Below are positions 9,031 through 18,862 of a DNA stretch of 64,000 bases, one piece after another. Position numbers and translations under genes: made by a program. Source of the DNA: Thioalkalivibrio sp. XN8 (GTDB lineage: Bacteria > Pseudomonadota > Gammaproteobacteria > Steroidobacterales > XN24); assembly GCF_011058255.1 (NCBI RefSeq), contig NZ_JAALFH010000066.1, positions 124,001 through 188,000 on the forward strand. Direction: 5' to 3'. Within the stretch, counting starts at the first letter, position 1; every line of letters begins with the position of its first letter. The notes below the pieces were generated by a model. That model did not search any database. It saw nothing but the letters and a program-made list of their open reading frames with translations, and was not told where the DNA came from.

Positions 9031-10113
9031 TCAGTCGGTCAGGGCGGCCAGCTGGTCCGCCTGGTATTCGTCGGCCAGCGGCCCGATCACCTGGTCGAGG
9101 TCGCCCGCGAGCACGTCCTCGAGCCGGTAGAGCGTGAGGTTGACCCGGTGGTCGGTGATGCGGCCCTGGGGGTAATTGTAGGTCCGGATGCGCTCCGAGC
9201 GGTCGCCGGAGCCGACCTGCAGGCGCCGGCTCTGCGCCTGGGCGGCCACGCGCCGCCCGCGCTCGGCGTCCATCAGGCGGGCCTGCAGCAGCGACAGGGC
9301 CCGGGCCCGGTTCTTGTGCTGCGAGCGCTCGTCCTGGCATTCCACCACGATACCCGTCGGCAGGTGGGTGATGCGCACCGCCGAGTCGGTCTTGTTGACG
9401 TGCTGGCCGCCGGCGCCGGAGGCGCGGTAGGTGTCGATCCTGAGCTCCGTCGGGTTGACCTCGATCTCCTCCATCTCCTCGGGCTCGGGCAGCACCGCCA
9501 CGGTGCAGGCCGAGGTATGGATGCGGCCCTGGGACTCGGTTTCGGGCACGCGCTGGACGCGGTGCGCGCCCGATTCGAACTTGAGCCGCGAATAGACGCC
9601 GTGGCCCGCCACCCGGCTGATGATCTCGCGATAGCCGCCGTGCTCGCCCTCGCTGGCCGAGAGGATCTCGATGCTCCAGCCCATGCGCTCGGCGTAGCGG
9701 CTGTACATGCGGAACAGGTCGCCGGCGAAGATCGCGGCCTCGTCGCCGCCGGTCCCGGCCCGGATTTCCAGGAAGATGTTGGCCTCGTCCAGCGGGTCGC
9801 GCGGCACCAGGTGCTTTTTCAGCGCCACTTCCAGGCGCTCCAGGCGCGCCTCCAGCCCCGCCAGTTCCTCCTCCGCCATGGCGCGCAGCTCGGCGTCGCG
9901 ATCGCCCGCCATCTCGCGCGCGGCGTCGGCCTCGGCGCGGGCCCGGCGCCAGGCGCGATAGTCGCGCACCACCGGCTCCAGCCGGGCGTATTCGCGCGAC
10001 AGCTCGCGGAACCGGTCCTGGTCGGCGATGGTGCCGGGATCGGCGAGCAGGGCGGCGACCTCCTCGTGGCGGTCCACCAGGCCCGCCAGCTTGGCGACCA
10101 GGGAGTCTTTCAT
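9031..10113 (-). CDS. prfA: Peptide chain release factor 1
   Basis: This 360-residue class I release factor reads UAA and UAG stop codons. The GGQ catalytic tripeptide is in [15 protein letters not shown] near residue 232. The stop-codon recognition loop reads VPETESQGR, where the usual RF1 PxT tripeptide is PET. Codon-recognition and acidic segments around [14 protein letters not shown] are as expected, and the length is normal. Its ATG shares one base with the hemA stop (TGATG), indicating tight coupling. The GGQ glutamine is the target of PrmC encoded about 4 kb away. Confidence 0.96.
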   Translation of the reverse strand: MKDSLVAKLAGLVDRHEEVAALLADPGTIADQDRFRELSREYARLEPVVRDYRAWRRARAEADAAREMAGDRDAELRAMAEEELAGLEARLERLEVALKKHLVPRDPLDEANIFLEIRAGTGGDEAAIFAGDLFRMYSRYAERMGWSIEILSASEGEHGGYREIISRVAGHGVYSRLKFESGAHRVQRVPETESQGRIHTSACTVAVLPEPEEMEEIEVNPTELRIDTYRASGAGGQHVNKTDSAVRITHLPTGIVVECQDERSQHKNRARALSLLQARLMDAERGRRVAAQAQSRRLQVGSGDRSERIRTYNYPQGRITDHRVNLTLYRLEDVLAGDLDQVIGPLADEYQADQLAALTD

Positions 10114-11369
10114 CAGTCCTCGGCTTCGAGGCCGAACAGGCGGCGCGCGGCGCTCAGCAGTTCCTGGTCGCCTTCCTCGCCGGCCCGGCGCAGGCTGACG
10201 CTGGGCAGGTGCATCAGCTTGTTGGTCAGCGTCTTCGAGAGGAAGTCCATGACCTCGGCCGGGGAGCGGCCGGACTCCAGCATCCGCACGGCCTGGGCGT
10301 TGACGGCGGTGCGGATCTCCTCGGCCCGGCTGCGCACGGAGCGGATGGTGGGCGCGGCGTCCCGGGTCTTCAGGGTCTGGGCGAAGCGCAGCACCTCGAC
10401 GTCGATCAGCCGCCGGGCGTGCGCGGCCGCTTCCTCCCGCGCCTTGATGTTCTCGTCGATGACGCCCTGCAGGTCGTCCACCGTGTACAGGTAGACGTCC
10501 TGGAGTTCGGCCACCTCCGGTTCCACGTCGCGCGGCACGGCGAGGTCGACCATGAAGATCGGCTTGCGCTTGCGCGCCTTGAGCGCGGCCTGGACCATCG
10601 CCTTGTCGATCAGCGGGTCGGGGCTGGCGGTGGAGCAGATCACTATGTCGGCCGCCGGCAGGTGGTCGGGGATCTCGGCCAGCTCGATGGCGAAGCCCTT
10701 GTGTTCCTGCGCCAGCTTGCGGGCCCGTTCGATGCTGCGATTGGCGATCACGATCCGCCCGATGCCGCGCCCGGAGAGATGCTGGGCTACCAGCTCGATG
10801 GTCTCGCCGGCGCCCACCAGCAGCGCCGTGTGCGGCGAGAAATCGGCGAAGATCTGCCGCGCCAGGTTGACGGCCGCATAGGCCACGGAGACCGCCGAGC
10901 TCCCGATCTCCGTGTCCGTGCGGATCATCTTGGCGACGGAGAAGGCCTGCTGGAACAGGGAGTGCAGCATCGGCCCGGCGCTGCCCGCCTCGGTCGCGAT
11001 GCGGTACGCCTCCTTCATCTGGCCGAGGATCTGCGGCTCGCCCAGCACCGCCGAGTCCAGCCCGCAGGCCACCGTGAAGGTGTGGCTGACGGCCAGCTGG
11101 TTGTCCAGCTGGTAGAGGCAGCCGTTCGCGCGGTCGCCGAGGTGATGGTAGTCGTTGAGCCAGTCGCGCACGTGCGCGAGTCCCTTGTCGGCGCAGCGGC
11201 CGTAGAACTCGGTCCGGTTGCAGGTCGAGACGATCAGCATCTCGTCGACCTGCGGCAGCTGTACCAGTTCCTGCAGCGCCGACGGCAGGAGGTCCGGGTT
11301 GAAGGCGAGCTTCTCCCGAATCTCGACCGGGGCCGAGCGATGATTGACGCCGAGGACTTTAAGGGACAT
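10113..11369 (-). CDS. hemA: Glutamyl-tRNA reductase
   Basis: This 418-residue enzyme reduces glutamyl-tRNA to glutamate-1-semialdehyde, the first committed step of tetrapyrrole synthesis. It starts with the family-typical [15 protein letters not shown] segment. The active-site cysteine is in [14 protein letters not shown] near residue 50, with the [20 protein letters not shown] block near 100 and a Rossmann NADPH site around [16 protein letters not shown]. The C-terminal dimerisation helix ends near LFGLEAED. It is the first gene of hemA-prfA-cysK and is divergent from the TPR lipoprotein gene, as in pseudomonads. Confidence 0.96.
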   Translation of the reverse strand: MSLKVLGVNHRSAPVEIREKLAFNPDLLPSALQELVQLPQVDEMLIVSTCNRTEFYGRCADKGLAHVRDWLNDYHHLGDRANGCLYQLDNQLAVSHTFTVACGLDSAVLGEPQILGQMKEAYRIATEAGSAGPMLHSLFQQAFSVAKMIRTDTEIGSSAVSVAYAAVNLARQIFADFSPHTALLVGAGETIELVAQHLSGRGIGRIVIANRSIERARKLAQEHKGFAIELAEIPDHLPAADIVICSTASPDPLIDKAMVQAALKARKRKPIFMVDLAVPRDVEPEVAELQDVYLYTVDDLQGVIDENIKAREEAAAHARRLIDVEVLRFAQTLKTRDAAPTIRSVRSRAEEIRTAVNAQAVRMLESGRSPAEVMDFLSKTLTNKLMHLPSVSLRRAGEEGDQELLSAARRLFGLEAED

Positions 11370-11409
11370 CTGCTTGGGTCGCGTGGTCGCCCGGATGAAA
11401 TGACTGGTA

Positions 11410-11439
11410 ATTGTCTGGCAAGCGGCCCTGTGGTGACAA
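11410..11439 (-). promoter_or_regulatory. Candidate hemA promoter
   Basis: On the minus strand TTGTCA (11439-11434) and GACAAT (11415-11410) are separated by 18 bases and lie about 40 bases upstream of the hemA ATG. The -35 matches consensus at 5 of 6 positions and the -10 at 4 of 6. Confidence 0.4.
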
Positions 11440-11508
11440 GCTGCGCATGTTCACGGAGCCGGGTTTTACTGCGGTATAGTGGCTTTCCGATAGCCCGCCC
11501 CCCAGGCC

Positions 11509-13179
11509 ATGAGACTACTGATCCCGTTCCTCCTGCTGCTTGCGGCCGGTTGTGCCGCCCCCGTCCCGGACCCGCCGCCGGCGGTCGACCAGGCGCCGGA
11601 TTTCGGCTCGCCCGGGGAGCCGGAGTACCACGTCTTCATGGGCGAACTGGCGCTGCAGCGGGAGCGTCCCGCCCTGGCCGCCACGGAGTTCCTGCGCGCT
11701 GCCCGGGTCAGCGACGACCCGGAGCTGGCGGAGCGGGCGGCCCGCTACACGGGCGCCTACGGGACGCCGGCCGAGGCCGCCGAGGCAGCCGAGCGCTGGG
11801 CGGCGCTGGCTCCGGATTCGCTGCATCCGGTCAGGCTGCTGGTGCGCGCCCGGCTGGCGCTGGGCGAGGCCGGAGCTGCCGCGGCGGGCCTGGCGCGGTT
11901 GCGGGCTGCCGGCGGCGAGGGCGGGCGCGCCTTCCTGGCGCTGCTGCCGCTGATGGGCGAGGGATCCGACCCGGAGGTCGCCCTGGCAGCGATGGCGACG
12001 GCGGCTGCGGGCTATCCCGCCGATCCGAGCGGCGCCTATGCCGAGGCATACCTGGCCCTGCGTGCCGGGGCACTGGACCGGGCGCGAACCGCGGCCGAGC
12101 GGGCCCTGGAGCTGGATCCCGACTGGGCCGAGGCGGGGCTGCTGTATGCCCGGGTCCTGGCCACGGCCGGGGACGTCGAGCCGGCGCTGGAATGGCTCGC
12201 GGCGCACCCGGCCGCCGGCGACCGCGAGTACCGCCTCGAACGCGCGACCATCCTGATCAACGCGGACCGCGCCGCGGAGGCGCGCGTGCTGCTCGAGGCG
12301 CTGCTGGAGGAGTTCCCGGCTGACCCGGAAGCGCTGCGGGCGCTCGGCTTCCTGGAATTCCACGCCGGCAATGCCGACGCCGCCCAGGCCGCCTTCATGA
12401 CCCTGCTGGCGCATGGCCAGTATCGCAACGAAGCACTGTTTTATCTCGGCGGGTTGCTGGAGCAGGAAGGCCAGACCGAGCAGGCGGCCCAGTTGTACGC
12501 TCGCATGGACGGCGGCGAGCACCTGCTGACCGCACAGGTCAGGCTGGCGCTGCTGATGGTGCAGATGGGACGCCCCGAGCTGGCGCTGGAGCACCTCGAG
12601 CGCTTCGCCGAGCGCAACCCCGGCACCGCGGCGCAGCTCGGCGTGGCGCGGGCGGAACTGCTGGCGCGCCTGGGCCGCCCGGAAGACGCAGTGCCGGTCT
12701 ACGACGAGCTCCTCGCGCGGGAACCGGATGACGTCGGGCTGCGCTACGCCCGCGGCCTGCTGCTGGTCGAGCTCGACCGGATCGAGGACGCGGTCGAGGA
12801 CTTCACTCATATCGTCGGCCTGCGGCCCGACGACCCGACCGCGCTGAACGCCCTTGGCTACACGCTGGCGGACCGGACCGGGCGGCTCGACGAAGCGTTG
12901 GCGCTGATCGGCCGGGCGCTGGAGCTCGAGCCCGACAGCCCGGCCATCCTCGACAGCAAGGGCTGGGTGCTGTTCCGCCTCGGGCGCGCGCAGGAGGCGC
13001 TGCCGTACCTCGAGCGCGCGCTCGAGCTGCAGCATGACCCCGAGATCGCGGCCCACCTGGGCGAGGTCCTGTGGAGCCTCGGGCGCATCGACGAGGCGCG
13101 CGAGGTCTGGCTGGCGGCGCTGGTCGAGTTCCCGGACAGCGGCATCCTGCGCGATACCATGGGCCGGCTGGACCCCTGA
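11509..13179 (+). CDS. TPR-repeat lipoprotein
   Basis: This 556-residue protein has a lipoprotein signal peptide (LLLLAAGCAAP, lipid cysteine at residue 15) followed by a long array of tetratricopeptide repeats. The best-formed repeats are at the C-terminus, for example ALNALGYTLADRTGRLDEAL and DSKGWVLFRLGRAQEALPYL. Its order next to hemA and directly before lolB matches the TPR protein seen at this position in Pseudomonas. The function is not established in detail; a scaffold role in the cell envelope is reasonable. A TATAGT at 11475-11480 may be its -10. The stop is followed after 2 bases by the lolB ATG. Confidence 0.85.
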   Translation: MRLLIPFLLLLAAGCAAPVPDPPPAVDQAPDFGSPGEPEYHVFMGELALQRERPALAATEFLRAARVSDDPELAERAARYTGAYGTPAEAAEAAERWAALAPDSLHPVRLLVRARLALGEAGAAAAGLARLRAAGGEGGRAFLALLPLMGEGSDPEVALAAMATAAAGYPADPSGAYAEAYLALRAGALDRARTAAERALELDPDWAEAGLLYARVLATAGDVEPALEWLAAHPAAGDREYRLERATILINADRAAEARVLLEALLEEFPADPEALRALGFLEFHAGNADAAQAAFMTLLAHGQYRNEALFYLGGLLEQEGQTEQAAQLYARMDGGEHLLTAQVRLALLMVQMGRPELALEHLERFAERNPGTAAQLGVARAELLARLGRPEDAVPVYDELLAREPDDVGLRYARGLLLVELDRIEDAVEDFTHIVGLRPDDPTALNALGYTLADRTGRLDEALALIGRALELEPDSPAILDSKGWVLFRLGRAQEALPYLERALELQHDPEIAAHLGEVLWSLGRIDEAREVWLAALVEFPDSGILRDTMGRLDP

Positions 13180-13181
13180 TC

Positions 13182-13838
13182 ATGCTGCGGCTTGCAGTAC
13201 ACTGGCGCGGCGTTGCCGCCGGCGGCGCGCGGTTTCTTATAATCTCGGTCCTCGCCGCGCTGGCCGCGGCTTGTGCAGGGCCGCCGGACCGGGCGCCGGC
13301 GCCGGGAGTGAATTGGTTGGAACGACGGGACATGCTGCGCGACATCGAGGAATTCCGCATGGAAGGGCGCCTGGCGCTCAATACCGGCAGCCGCGGCTAC
13401 AGCGGCACGGTATCGTGGGAGCAGAACGACGACATCGTCGATTTCCGCTTCCGGGGACCCTTCGGCTTCGGCGGTTTCCGGATCCACGGCGACCTGGACC
13501 AGCTGCGCGTCAAGACGACCTCCGGCGACGAGTTCCTGCTGCGCGACCCGGAACAGGAAATGACGGAGCGGTTCGGCTGGAGCCTGCCGGTCCACAGCAT
13601 GCGCTACTGGATTCTCGGCGTGTCCGACCCCGCGCTGCCGGCGACCGAGGTGCCGGGCGCGGACGGCCTGCTGGAGAGCATGGAGCAGGCCGGCTGGCTG
13701 GTGCGCTACGACAGCTTCGGCGAGAGCGAGGGGCTGATCCTGCCGCGCCGCTTCGACATGGAACGCGGCCAGGTCCGGATCCGCGTCATGACGGACCGCT
13801 GGGACATCCCGGGCGGCGGCGCCACGGCGCGGCGATGA
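13182..13838 (+). CDS. lolB: Outer-membrane lipoprotein insertion factor LolB
   Basis: This 218-residue lipoprotein has signal peptide FLIISVLAALAAACAG (lipid cysteine near residue 32), longer than average at the N-terminus. The mature part matches LolB, the outer-membrane receptor that takes lipoproteins from LolA. Diagnostic segments are DFRFRGPFGFGGFRIHGD and the later WSLPVHSMRYWILG. The start at 13182 follows the TPR stop by two bases; longer in-frame openings upstream overlap the TPR gene and are rejected. Its TGA overlaps the ispE ATG (ATGA). Confidence 0.9.
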   Translation: MLRLAVHWRGVAAGGARFLIISVLAALAAACAGPPDRAPAPGVNWLERRDMLRDIEEFRMEGRLALNTGSRGYSGTVSWEQNDDIVDFRFRGPFGFGGFRIHGDLDQLRVKTTSGDEFLLRDPEQEMTERFGWSLPVHSMRYWILGVSDPALPATEVPGADGLLESMEQAGWLVRYDSFGESEGLILPRRFDMERGQVRIRVMTDRWDIPGGGATARR

Positions 13839-14680
13839 GCCCGGCGTGGCCGGCGCCGGCCAAGCTGAACCTGTTCCTCCACGTCACCGGGCGGCGGCCC
13901 GACGGCTACCATCGCCTGCAGACCGTCTTCCAGCTGCTCGACTACGCGGACGAGATCGTCCTGGAGCCGCGCGCCGACGGGGTGATCTCGCGCTCGGCGG
14001 GGCTGGCGGAGGTGCCGCCGGAGGCCGACCTGGCCGTGCGGGCCGCGCGGCGGCTGCAGGCGGCGGCCGGCGTCGCGCTCGGGGCGGACATCCGCGTCCA
14101 CAAGCGCATCCCGGCAGGCGGCGGTCTCGGCGGGGGCAGTTCGGACGCCGCCACGGTCCTGGTCGCGCTGAACCGCCTGTGGGGGCTGGACTGGCCTGCC
14201 GACCGGCTGGCGGCCCTGGGGCTGGAGCTCGGCGCCGACGTGCCGGTGTTCGTCCACGGGCGCTCCGCCTGGGCCGAGGGGGTGGGCGAGGACCTGACCC
14301 TGGTCGAATTGCCGCCGGCCTGCTACCTGGTGGTCTGCCCCGGCTGCGCGGTTTCCACTGCGGCCGTGTTTGCGCACCCTGAATTGACACGTGATACCCC
14401 GGAAACGACAATTAAGGGCTTTGTTTCGAGCGGTGGACGCAACGATTGCGAAGCCGTGGTGCGGCGCCTGTACCCGGAGGTAGGGACGGCGCTGGACTGG
14501 CTGGCGGCGCGGTCCCCCGACGGGGCGCGCCTGACCGGGACCGGCGGTTGCGTGTTTGCGCGGTTCGAGACGGCAGCGGCGGCCGAGGGGGTGCTGGCGC
14601 AGCTGCCGGATGGCTGGACGGGTTTCGTGGCGCGTGGCGTGGCGGCGAGCCCGTTGCTGGCCCGGGTGGGCGCCGGCTGA
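13835..14680 (+). CDS. ispE: 4-diphosphocytidyl-2-C-methyl-D-erythritol kinase
   Basis: This 281-residue GHMP kinase phosphorylates CDP-methylerythritol in the MEP isoprenoid pathway. It opens with PAPAKLNLFLHVTGRRPDGYH, has the glycine-rich ATP loop IPAGGGLGGGSSDAA near residue 95, and the late GARLTGTGGCVFARF motif near 235. The ATG at 13835 overlaps the lolB stop; the upstream in-frame extension is a lolB shadow. A noticeably AT-richer patch around 14380-14440 inside the gene coincides with the variable region before the third motif. Confidence 0.93.
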   Translation: MSPAWPAPAKLNLFLHVTGRRPDGYHRLQTVFQLLDYADEIVLEPRADGVISRSAGLAEVPPEADLAVRAARRLQAAAGVALGADIRVHKRIPAGGGLGGGSSDAATVLVALNRLWGLDWPADRLAALGLELGADVPVFVHGRSAWAEGVGEDLTLVELPPACYLVVCPGCAVSTAAVFAHPELTRDTPETTIKGFVSSGGRNDCEAVVRRLYPEVGTALDWLAARSPDGARLTGTGGCVFARFETAAAAEGVLAQLPDGWTGFVARGVAASPLLARVGAG

Positions 14681-14717
14681 AGCCAGGCGAGGCCGGCCCC
14701 GGGTTTGGACAGGCGAC

Positions 14718-14792
14718 TGGGGTGTAGCCAAGTGGTAAGGCAACGGGTTTTGATCCCGTCATGCGGAGGTTCGAATCCTCCCACCCCAGCCA
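14718..14792 (+). tRNA. tRNA-Gln (anticodon TTG)
   Basis: A complete cloverleaf is visible. The acceptor strands are TGGGGTG and CACCCCA, with an encoded CCA. The anticodon stem ACGGG/CCCGT flanks the loop TTTTGAT with anticodon TTG at 14750-14752. The T arm GGAGG-TTCGAAT-CCTCC is intact. The ispE-tRNA-Gln-prs order is conserved in gammaproteobacteria. Confidence 0.97.
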
Positions 14793-14853
14793 ATCTCGCG
14801 GCGCGCAGGGTCGGCGCCGGAACCATTCAGGTGCGGCCCCATGGGAGGCAGGC

Positions 14854-15813
14854 GTGGTTAACGAAGTAGGTCACATGGCGGTGTTCTCGGGGAATGCCAA
14901 CCGGGAACTGGCCGAGAGCATTGCGCGCCACCTGGGCTTCGCGCTCGGCAAGCTGCAGGCGGGCCGCTTCAGCGACGGCGAAGTGTCCGTCGAGGTGCTG
15001 GAGAACGTGCGCGGCCGGGACGTGTTCATCGTCCAGCCGACCTGCCCGCCGGTGAACGACAACATCCTCGAGCTGCTGGTGATGGTCGACGCGCTGCGGC
15101 GTGCCTCGGCCGCCCGCATCACGGCAGTCATTCCCTATTACGGCTACGCGCGCCAGGACCGGCGCCCGCGGGCCCAGCGCGTGGCGGTCTCGGCCAAGCT
15201 GGTCGCCAACATGATCACCCACGCCGGGGTCGATCGCGTGCTGACGGTGGACCTGCATGCGGACCAGATCCAGGGCTTCTTCGACATCCCGGTCGACAAC
15301 GTCTACGCCTCGCCGGTGCTGCTGCACGATGCCTGGAAGCAGCGCTACGAGAACATGATCGTGGTGTCCCCGGACGTCGGCGGCGTGGTCCGCGCCCGCG
15401 CGCTGGCGAAGCGGCTGGACGACGCGGACCTGGCCATCATCGACAAGCGCCGGCCGCGGGCCAACGAGGCCCAGGTGATGCACATCATCGGCGACGTGCG
15501 CGACAAGACCTGCCTGCTGGTGGACGACATGATCGACACTGCCGGCACGCTGTGCCAGGGCGTGGCCGCGCTGAAAAAGCAGGGCGCCGCCAGGGTCTAC
15601 GCCTATATCACGCACCCGGTGCTCTCGGGCCCCGCGGTGCAGCGTATCAATGACTCGCTCCTCGACGGCCTGGTGGTTACCGACACCATCCCGCTGTCCG
15701 AGGCGGCGCGGGCCAGCAGCAAGATCCGCCAGCTGAGCGTGGCGGAAATGCTGGCCGAGACCATGCGCCGGATCAGCGACGAGGAATCCGTCAGCTCGCT
15801 CTACGTGGACTGA
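14854..15813 (+). CDS. prs: Ribose-phosphate pyrophosphokinase
   Basis: This enzyme makes PRPP from ribose 5-phosphate and ATP for nucleotide, histidine and tryptophan synthesis. Clear family blocks are [23 protein letters not shown], the [20 protein letters not shown] segment, the catalytic flap region [11 protein letters not shown], and the PRPP-binding [13 protein letters not shown] prefer the GTG at 14854 (319 residues) because GGGAGG sits 5 bases before it. The ATG at 14875, which gives MAVFSGNAN, is the alternative and has only a weak ribosome site. The frame continues further upstream into the tRNA gene and that part is not coding. Confidence 0.92.
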   Translation: MVNEVGHMAVFSGNANRELAESIARHLGFALGKLQAGRFSDGEVSVEVLENVRGRDVFIVQPTCPPVNDNILELLVMVDALRRASAARITAVIPYYGYARQDRRPRAQRVAVSAKLVANMITHAGVDRVLTVDLHADQIQGFFDIPVDNVYASPVLLHDAWKQRYENMIVVSPDVGGVVRARALAKRLDDADLAIIDKRRPRANEAQVMHIIGDVRDKTCLLVDDMIDTAGTLCQGVAALKKQGAARVYAYITHPVLSGPAVQRINDSLLDGLVVTDTIPLSEAARASSKIRQLSVAEMLAETMRRISDEESVSSLYVD

Positions 15814-15817
15814 GCAG

Positions 15818-15849
15818 CCCGGAAGCGGCGTTCCGGGGTCGGAACGCCG
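15818..15849 (+). other. Two mutually exclusive hairpins between prs and rplY
   Basis: CCCGGAA (15818-15824) can pair with TTCCGGG (15831-15837). Alternatively CGGCGTTCC (15826-15834) can pair with GGAACGCCG (15841-15849). The two stems share bases, so only one can form at a time. This resembles an attenuator or leader switch, but no T-tract follows and no ligand is known; it may simply be the prs 3' end. Confidence 0.4.
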
Positions 15850-15917
15850 GGTCGGTATGCGCGCCAGCCTGGTCGCGGGCCCGCGCCGCCGTGTGTGTTG
15901 TTACTTGGAGAAAACCA

Positions 15918-16580
15918 ATGAGCCAGAAATTCGAGCTGTTTGCCGAAGACCGGCCAGACCAGGGCAAGGGTGCGAGCCGCCGCCTGCGTCGGACCGGCAA
16001 GGTGCCTGCCATCCTGTATGGCGCCCACCGTGATCCCCGCGCCCTGGCGCTGGATCACAACGCCCTGCTGCACCAACTGGAGAACGAAGCCTTCTTTTCC
16101 AGCATCCTGACGGTCACGACCGGCGACAAGTCCCAGCCGTGCATCCTCAAGGACGTGCAGCGCCATCCCTACAAGAACCAGGTCCTCCATGTCGATCTGC
16201 AGCGCGTGCTGGAGGACGAGGAAATCCGGGTCACGGTGCCCTTCCATTTCCTCGGCGAGGACACTGCGCCGGGCGTCAAGGGCGGCGGCGTGGTCTCGCG
16301 CGTCATGACCGAGCTGGAGATCACCTGCCTGCCGAAGCACCTGCCCGAGTACATCGACGTCGACGTGTCGAAGCTCGAGCTCGAAGTCGCCCTGACGCTG
16401 GGCGAGGTCGCGCTGCCCGAGGGCGTGTCGATCTACGGCGGCGAGGAAATGCTCGAGCAGCCGGTCTTCATCATCCATCGCCCGCGGCGCGAGGAAGAGA
16501 TCGAGGGCGAGGGCGAAGGCGAGGGCGAGACGCCGCCAGGCGAAGTGCCCACGACTACGGGCGAGCCCGAGGAGGACTGA
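15918..16580 (+). CDS. rplY: 50S ribosomal protein L25/CTC
   Basis: This 220-residue protein is the long CTC/TL5 form of L25, which binds 5S rRNA. The N-terminal L25 domain has SRRLRRTGKVPAILYG near residue 20, and the CTC beta domain contains VTVPFHFLGEDTAPGVKGGGV. The tail is a glutamate/glycine-rich run with EGEGEGEGE. The start at 15918 follows GGAG; the nine residues encoded upstream lack the family motif. The position between prs and pth is the conserved one. Confidence 0.94.
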   Translation: MSQKFELFAEDRPDQGKGASRRLRRTGKVPAILYGAHRDPRALALDHNALLHQLENEAFFSSILTVTTGDKSQPCILKDVQRHPYKNQVLHVDLQRVLEDEEIRVTVPFHFLGEDTAPGVKGGGVVSRVMTELEITCLPKHLPEYIDVDVSKLELEVALTLGEVALPEGVSIYGGEEMLEQPVFIIHRPRREEEIEGEGEGEGETPPGEVPTTTGEPEED

Positions 16581-16607
16581 CCTCCGCGACGGCCGTTCCC
16601 GGGCTTT

Positions 16608-16631
16608 CCGGGCCGCCTGCGGGCGGCCCGG
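16608..16631 (+). terminator. GC-rich hairpin in the rplY-pth gap
   Basis: A perfect 10-bp stem, CCGGGCCGCC and GGCGGCCCGG, closes a TGCG tetraloop. No T-tract follows, so it may be an mRNA processing or stability element rather than a terminator. Confidence 0.4.
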
Positions 16632-16663
16632 GACCCGCCCGGCCACGCTGAGGACAGCAGGCG

Positions 16664-17287
16664 ATGAGCACCCGCGCCCCGATCCGCATGATCGTCGGCC
16701 TCGGCAATCCGGGGCCGGACTATGCCGACACGCGCCACAATGCCGGTTTCTGGCTGGTGGACCTGCTGGCGCAGCGCCACGGCGGCAACTTCCGGGCCGA
16801 GCGCAAGTTCGCGGCCGAGGTAGCCGCCTGTCGCGTCGGCGGCGCCGACGTGCTGCTGCTCAAGCCCCAGACCTTCATGAATCGCAGCGGCCAGGCCGTG
16901 CAGGCGGCGTCGGCCTACCTCAAGATCCCCGTCGAGCAGGTATTGGTTGCGCACGACGACCTCGACCTGCCGCCGGGCACGGCACGTCTCAAGCTCGGCG
17001 GCGGCCATGGCGGCCACAACGGGCTGAGGGACCTGGTCGCCCATCTCGGCCCGGGCTTCTGGCGCTTGCGGCTCGGCATCGGTCATCCCGGCGATCGCGC
17101 CGAGGTCATCGACTACGTGCTGCGGCGCCCGGCCCGCGAGGAAGAGGCGTCGATCCGCGAGGCCGTGACCGAGGCGGCGGACGTCATCCCCATCCTGCTC
17201 GGCCGCGGCGAGCAGCCGGCCATGCATCGTCTGCACACGCGCGCGCCGCGTGCCGAACCCCAACCAGGGCCCGAGGCCCCGGAGTAG
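16664..17287 (+). CDS. pth: Peptidyl-tRNA hydrolase
   Basis: This 207-residue enzyme frees tRNA from prematurely released peptidyl-tRNA. It has the [19 protein letters not shown] opening with the catalytic histidine in TRHNAGF, the [10 protein letters not shown] motif near residue 68, HDDLDLPPG near 97, and [10 protein letters not shown] near 113. The C-terminal tail after residue 185 is proline- and arginine-rich and longer than usual. It is followed by ychF in the conserved order, with only 4 bases between them. Confidence 0.96.
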   Translation: MSTRAPIRMIVGLGNPGPDYADTRHNAGFWLVDLLAQRHGGNFRAERKFAAEVAACRVGGADVLLLKPQTFMNRSGQAVQAASAYLKIPVEQVLVAHDDLDLPPGTARLKLGGGHGGHNGLRDLVAHLGPGFWRLRLGIGHPGDRAEVIDYVLRRPAREEEASIREAVTEAADVIPILLGRGEQPAMHRLHTRAPRAEPQPGPEAPE

Positions 17288-17291
17288 GCCC

Positions 17292-18383
17292 ATGGGCATC
17301 CGTATCGGAATCGTCGGCCTGCCGAACGTCGGCAAGTCCACCCTGTTCAACGCCCTGACCCGCGCCGGGATTGCGGCCGAGAACTATCCGTTTTGCACCA
17401 TCGATCCGAACGTCGGCGTGGTGCCGGTCCCGGACCCGCGCTTGCAGGAACTCGCGGCGATCGCCAAGCCGCAGAAGGTCCTGCCGACCACCATCGAGTT
17501 TGTGGACATCGCCGGGCTGGTGCGGGGCGCTTCCAAGGGCGAGGGGCTCGGCAACCAGTTCCTGGCCAACATCCGCGAGACCGACGCCATCGCCCACGTG
17601 GTGCGCTGTTTCGAGGATCCCGACGTCGTGCACGTGGAAGGCCGCGTGGACCCGGTCGGCGACATCGAGGTGATCAACCTCGAGCTGGTGCTGGCCGATT
17701 TCGAGACCGTCACCCGCCACCTCGAGCGCGCGGTGAAGGCGGCCAAGACCGGCAAGAAAGAGGACCTGGCCCGCCGCGACCTGCTGGCGCGCGTCGCCGA
17801 GCATCTCGACCACGGCCAGCCCGTGCGGTCGCTGGACCTGCGGGCCGAGGCACGCGCCATGCTCCGCGAGCTGCACCTGCTGACCGCCAAGCCCACGCTG
17901 TACATCGCGAACGTGCTGGAGGACGGCTTCCGGGACAACCCGCAGCTCGAAGCCGTGCGCGCGATCGCCGCCCTCGAAGGCGCGGAGGTGGTGGCGGTGT
18001 GTGCGGCCATCGAGGCCGAGATCGCCCAGCTGGACGAGGCCGACAAGGGCGAGTTCCTCGCCGAGCTCGGCCTGGCGGAGCCCGGCCTGGACCGCGTCAT
18101 CCGCGCCGGCTACAAGCTGCTCGGGCTGCAGACTTTCTTCACCGCCGGCCCGAAGGAGGTCCGCGCCTGGACCGTGCCGATCGGTTCGACCGCGCCGGAA
18201 GCCGCAGGCGAGATCCATACCGATTTCCAGCGCGGCTTCATCCGCGCCGAGACCATCAGCTTCACGGACTACGTGGCCTGCGGCGGCGAGGCGAAGGCGA
18301 AGGAAACCGGCAAGATGCGCGTCGAGGGCAAGGACTACGTCGTCCAGGACGGCGACGTGATGCACTTCCGCTTCAACGTCTAG
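17292..18383 (+). CDS. ychF: Redox-regulated ATPase YchF
   Basis: This 363-residue Obg-related P-loop NTPase prefers ATP and binds ribosomes. It has G1 [14 protein letters not shown] at the N-terminus, G3 as [12 protein letters not shown], and the atypical NVLE sequence in place of the GTPase NKxD. The C-terminal TGS-like domain contains [14 protein letters not shown]. The ATG at 17292 follows GGAG at the pth stop. The last codon TAG is shared tail to tail with nsrR: both stops lie within the four bases CTAG. Confidence 0.95.
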   Translation: MGIRIGIVGLPNVGKSTLFNALTRAGIAAENYPFCTIDPNVGVVPVPDPRLQELAAIAKPQKVLPTTIEFVDIAGLVRGASKGEGLGNQFLANIRETDAIAHVVRCFEDPDVVHVEGRVDPVGDIEVINLELVLADFETVTRHLERAVKAAKTGKKEDLARRDLLARVAEHLDHGQPVRSLDLRAEARAMLRELHLLTAKPTLYIANVLEDGFRDNPQLEAVRAIAALEGAEVVAVCAAIEAEIAQLDEADKGEFLAELGLAEPGLDRVIRAGYKLLGLQTFFTAGPKEVRAWTVPIGSTAPEAAGEIHTDFQRGFIRAETISFTDYVACGGEAKAKETGKMRVEGKDYVVQDGDVMHFRFNV

Positions 18384-18829
18384 CGGCGCGTTTGCGCCGG
18401 TTGCACCAGCAGCGATCGCATCTGCGCTTCCTGGCCCCGCACGATGTCCGCCAGGGTCTGCTGGTCCAGTTCTGCGATGAAGGCCTTCAGGCCCCGGCTG
18501 ATGGCGCCGGCGAGCGCGCAGCTGGGCGTCAGGCGACAGGCGTTGTCGGGCCGGAAGCACTCGACCAGGGCGAGATCTTCCTCAGTCTGACGCACGACCT
18601 GGCCCAGCCGGATCTCTTCCGGCGGCACCGCCAGCGTCAGGCCGCCGGTAGGTCCGCGCTGGGCGACCACCAGTTCCGCCCGCGCCAGGGTGTTGACGAC
18701 CTTCATGAGGTGGGCCCGCGAGATGCCGTAGGCGGTCGAGATCTCCTTGATGGTGCAACGCCGGTCCGGGTTCAGGGCCAGGTAAATCAGGACGCGAAAT
18801 GCATAATCGCTGAAGTAAGTCAGTCGCAT
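18380..18829 (-). CDS. nsrR: Rrf2-family nitric-oxide-sensing regulator NsrR
   Basis: This is a 149-residue Rrf2 repressor with an N-terminal winged helix ([17 protein letters not shown], then [16 protein letters not shown]). Three cysteines follow in the order [17 protein letters not shown], at about residues 92-104. This spacing is that of NsrR, which carries a [4Fe-4S] or [2Fe-2S] cluster destroyed by nitric oxide, and not of IscR. The start at 18829 gives the [10 protein letters not shown] family opening; the 39 codons upstream are rejected. No hmp, nor or dnr gene is adjacent, so its targets must lie elsewhere or be itself. Confidence 0.88.
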   Translation of the reverse strand: MRLTYFSDYAFRVLIYLALNPDRRCTIKEISTAYGISRAHLMKVVNTLARAELVVAQRGPTGGLTLAVPPEEIRLGQVVRQTEEDLALVECFRPDNACRLTPSCALAGAISRGLKAFIAELDQQTLADIVRGQEAQMRSLLVQPAQTRR

Positions 18830-18845
18830 GGCGCGAATCTCCAAC

Positions 18846-18862
18846 GGCGCGGTCACCGCGCC
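18846..18862. promoter_or_regulatory. Perfect 17-bp palindrome in the nsrR leader
   Basis: GGCGCGGT and ACCGCGCC flank a single central C, 17 bases before the nsrR start. It could form a hairpin in the leader or bind a dimeric regulator. It does not resemble the known AT-rich NsrR operator. Confidence 0.35.

Noticed and set aside
14761-14853. Upstream extension of prs into the tRNA-Gln gene
   Set aside because: The bases form a complete cloverleaf tRNA, and the protein family starts later.
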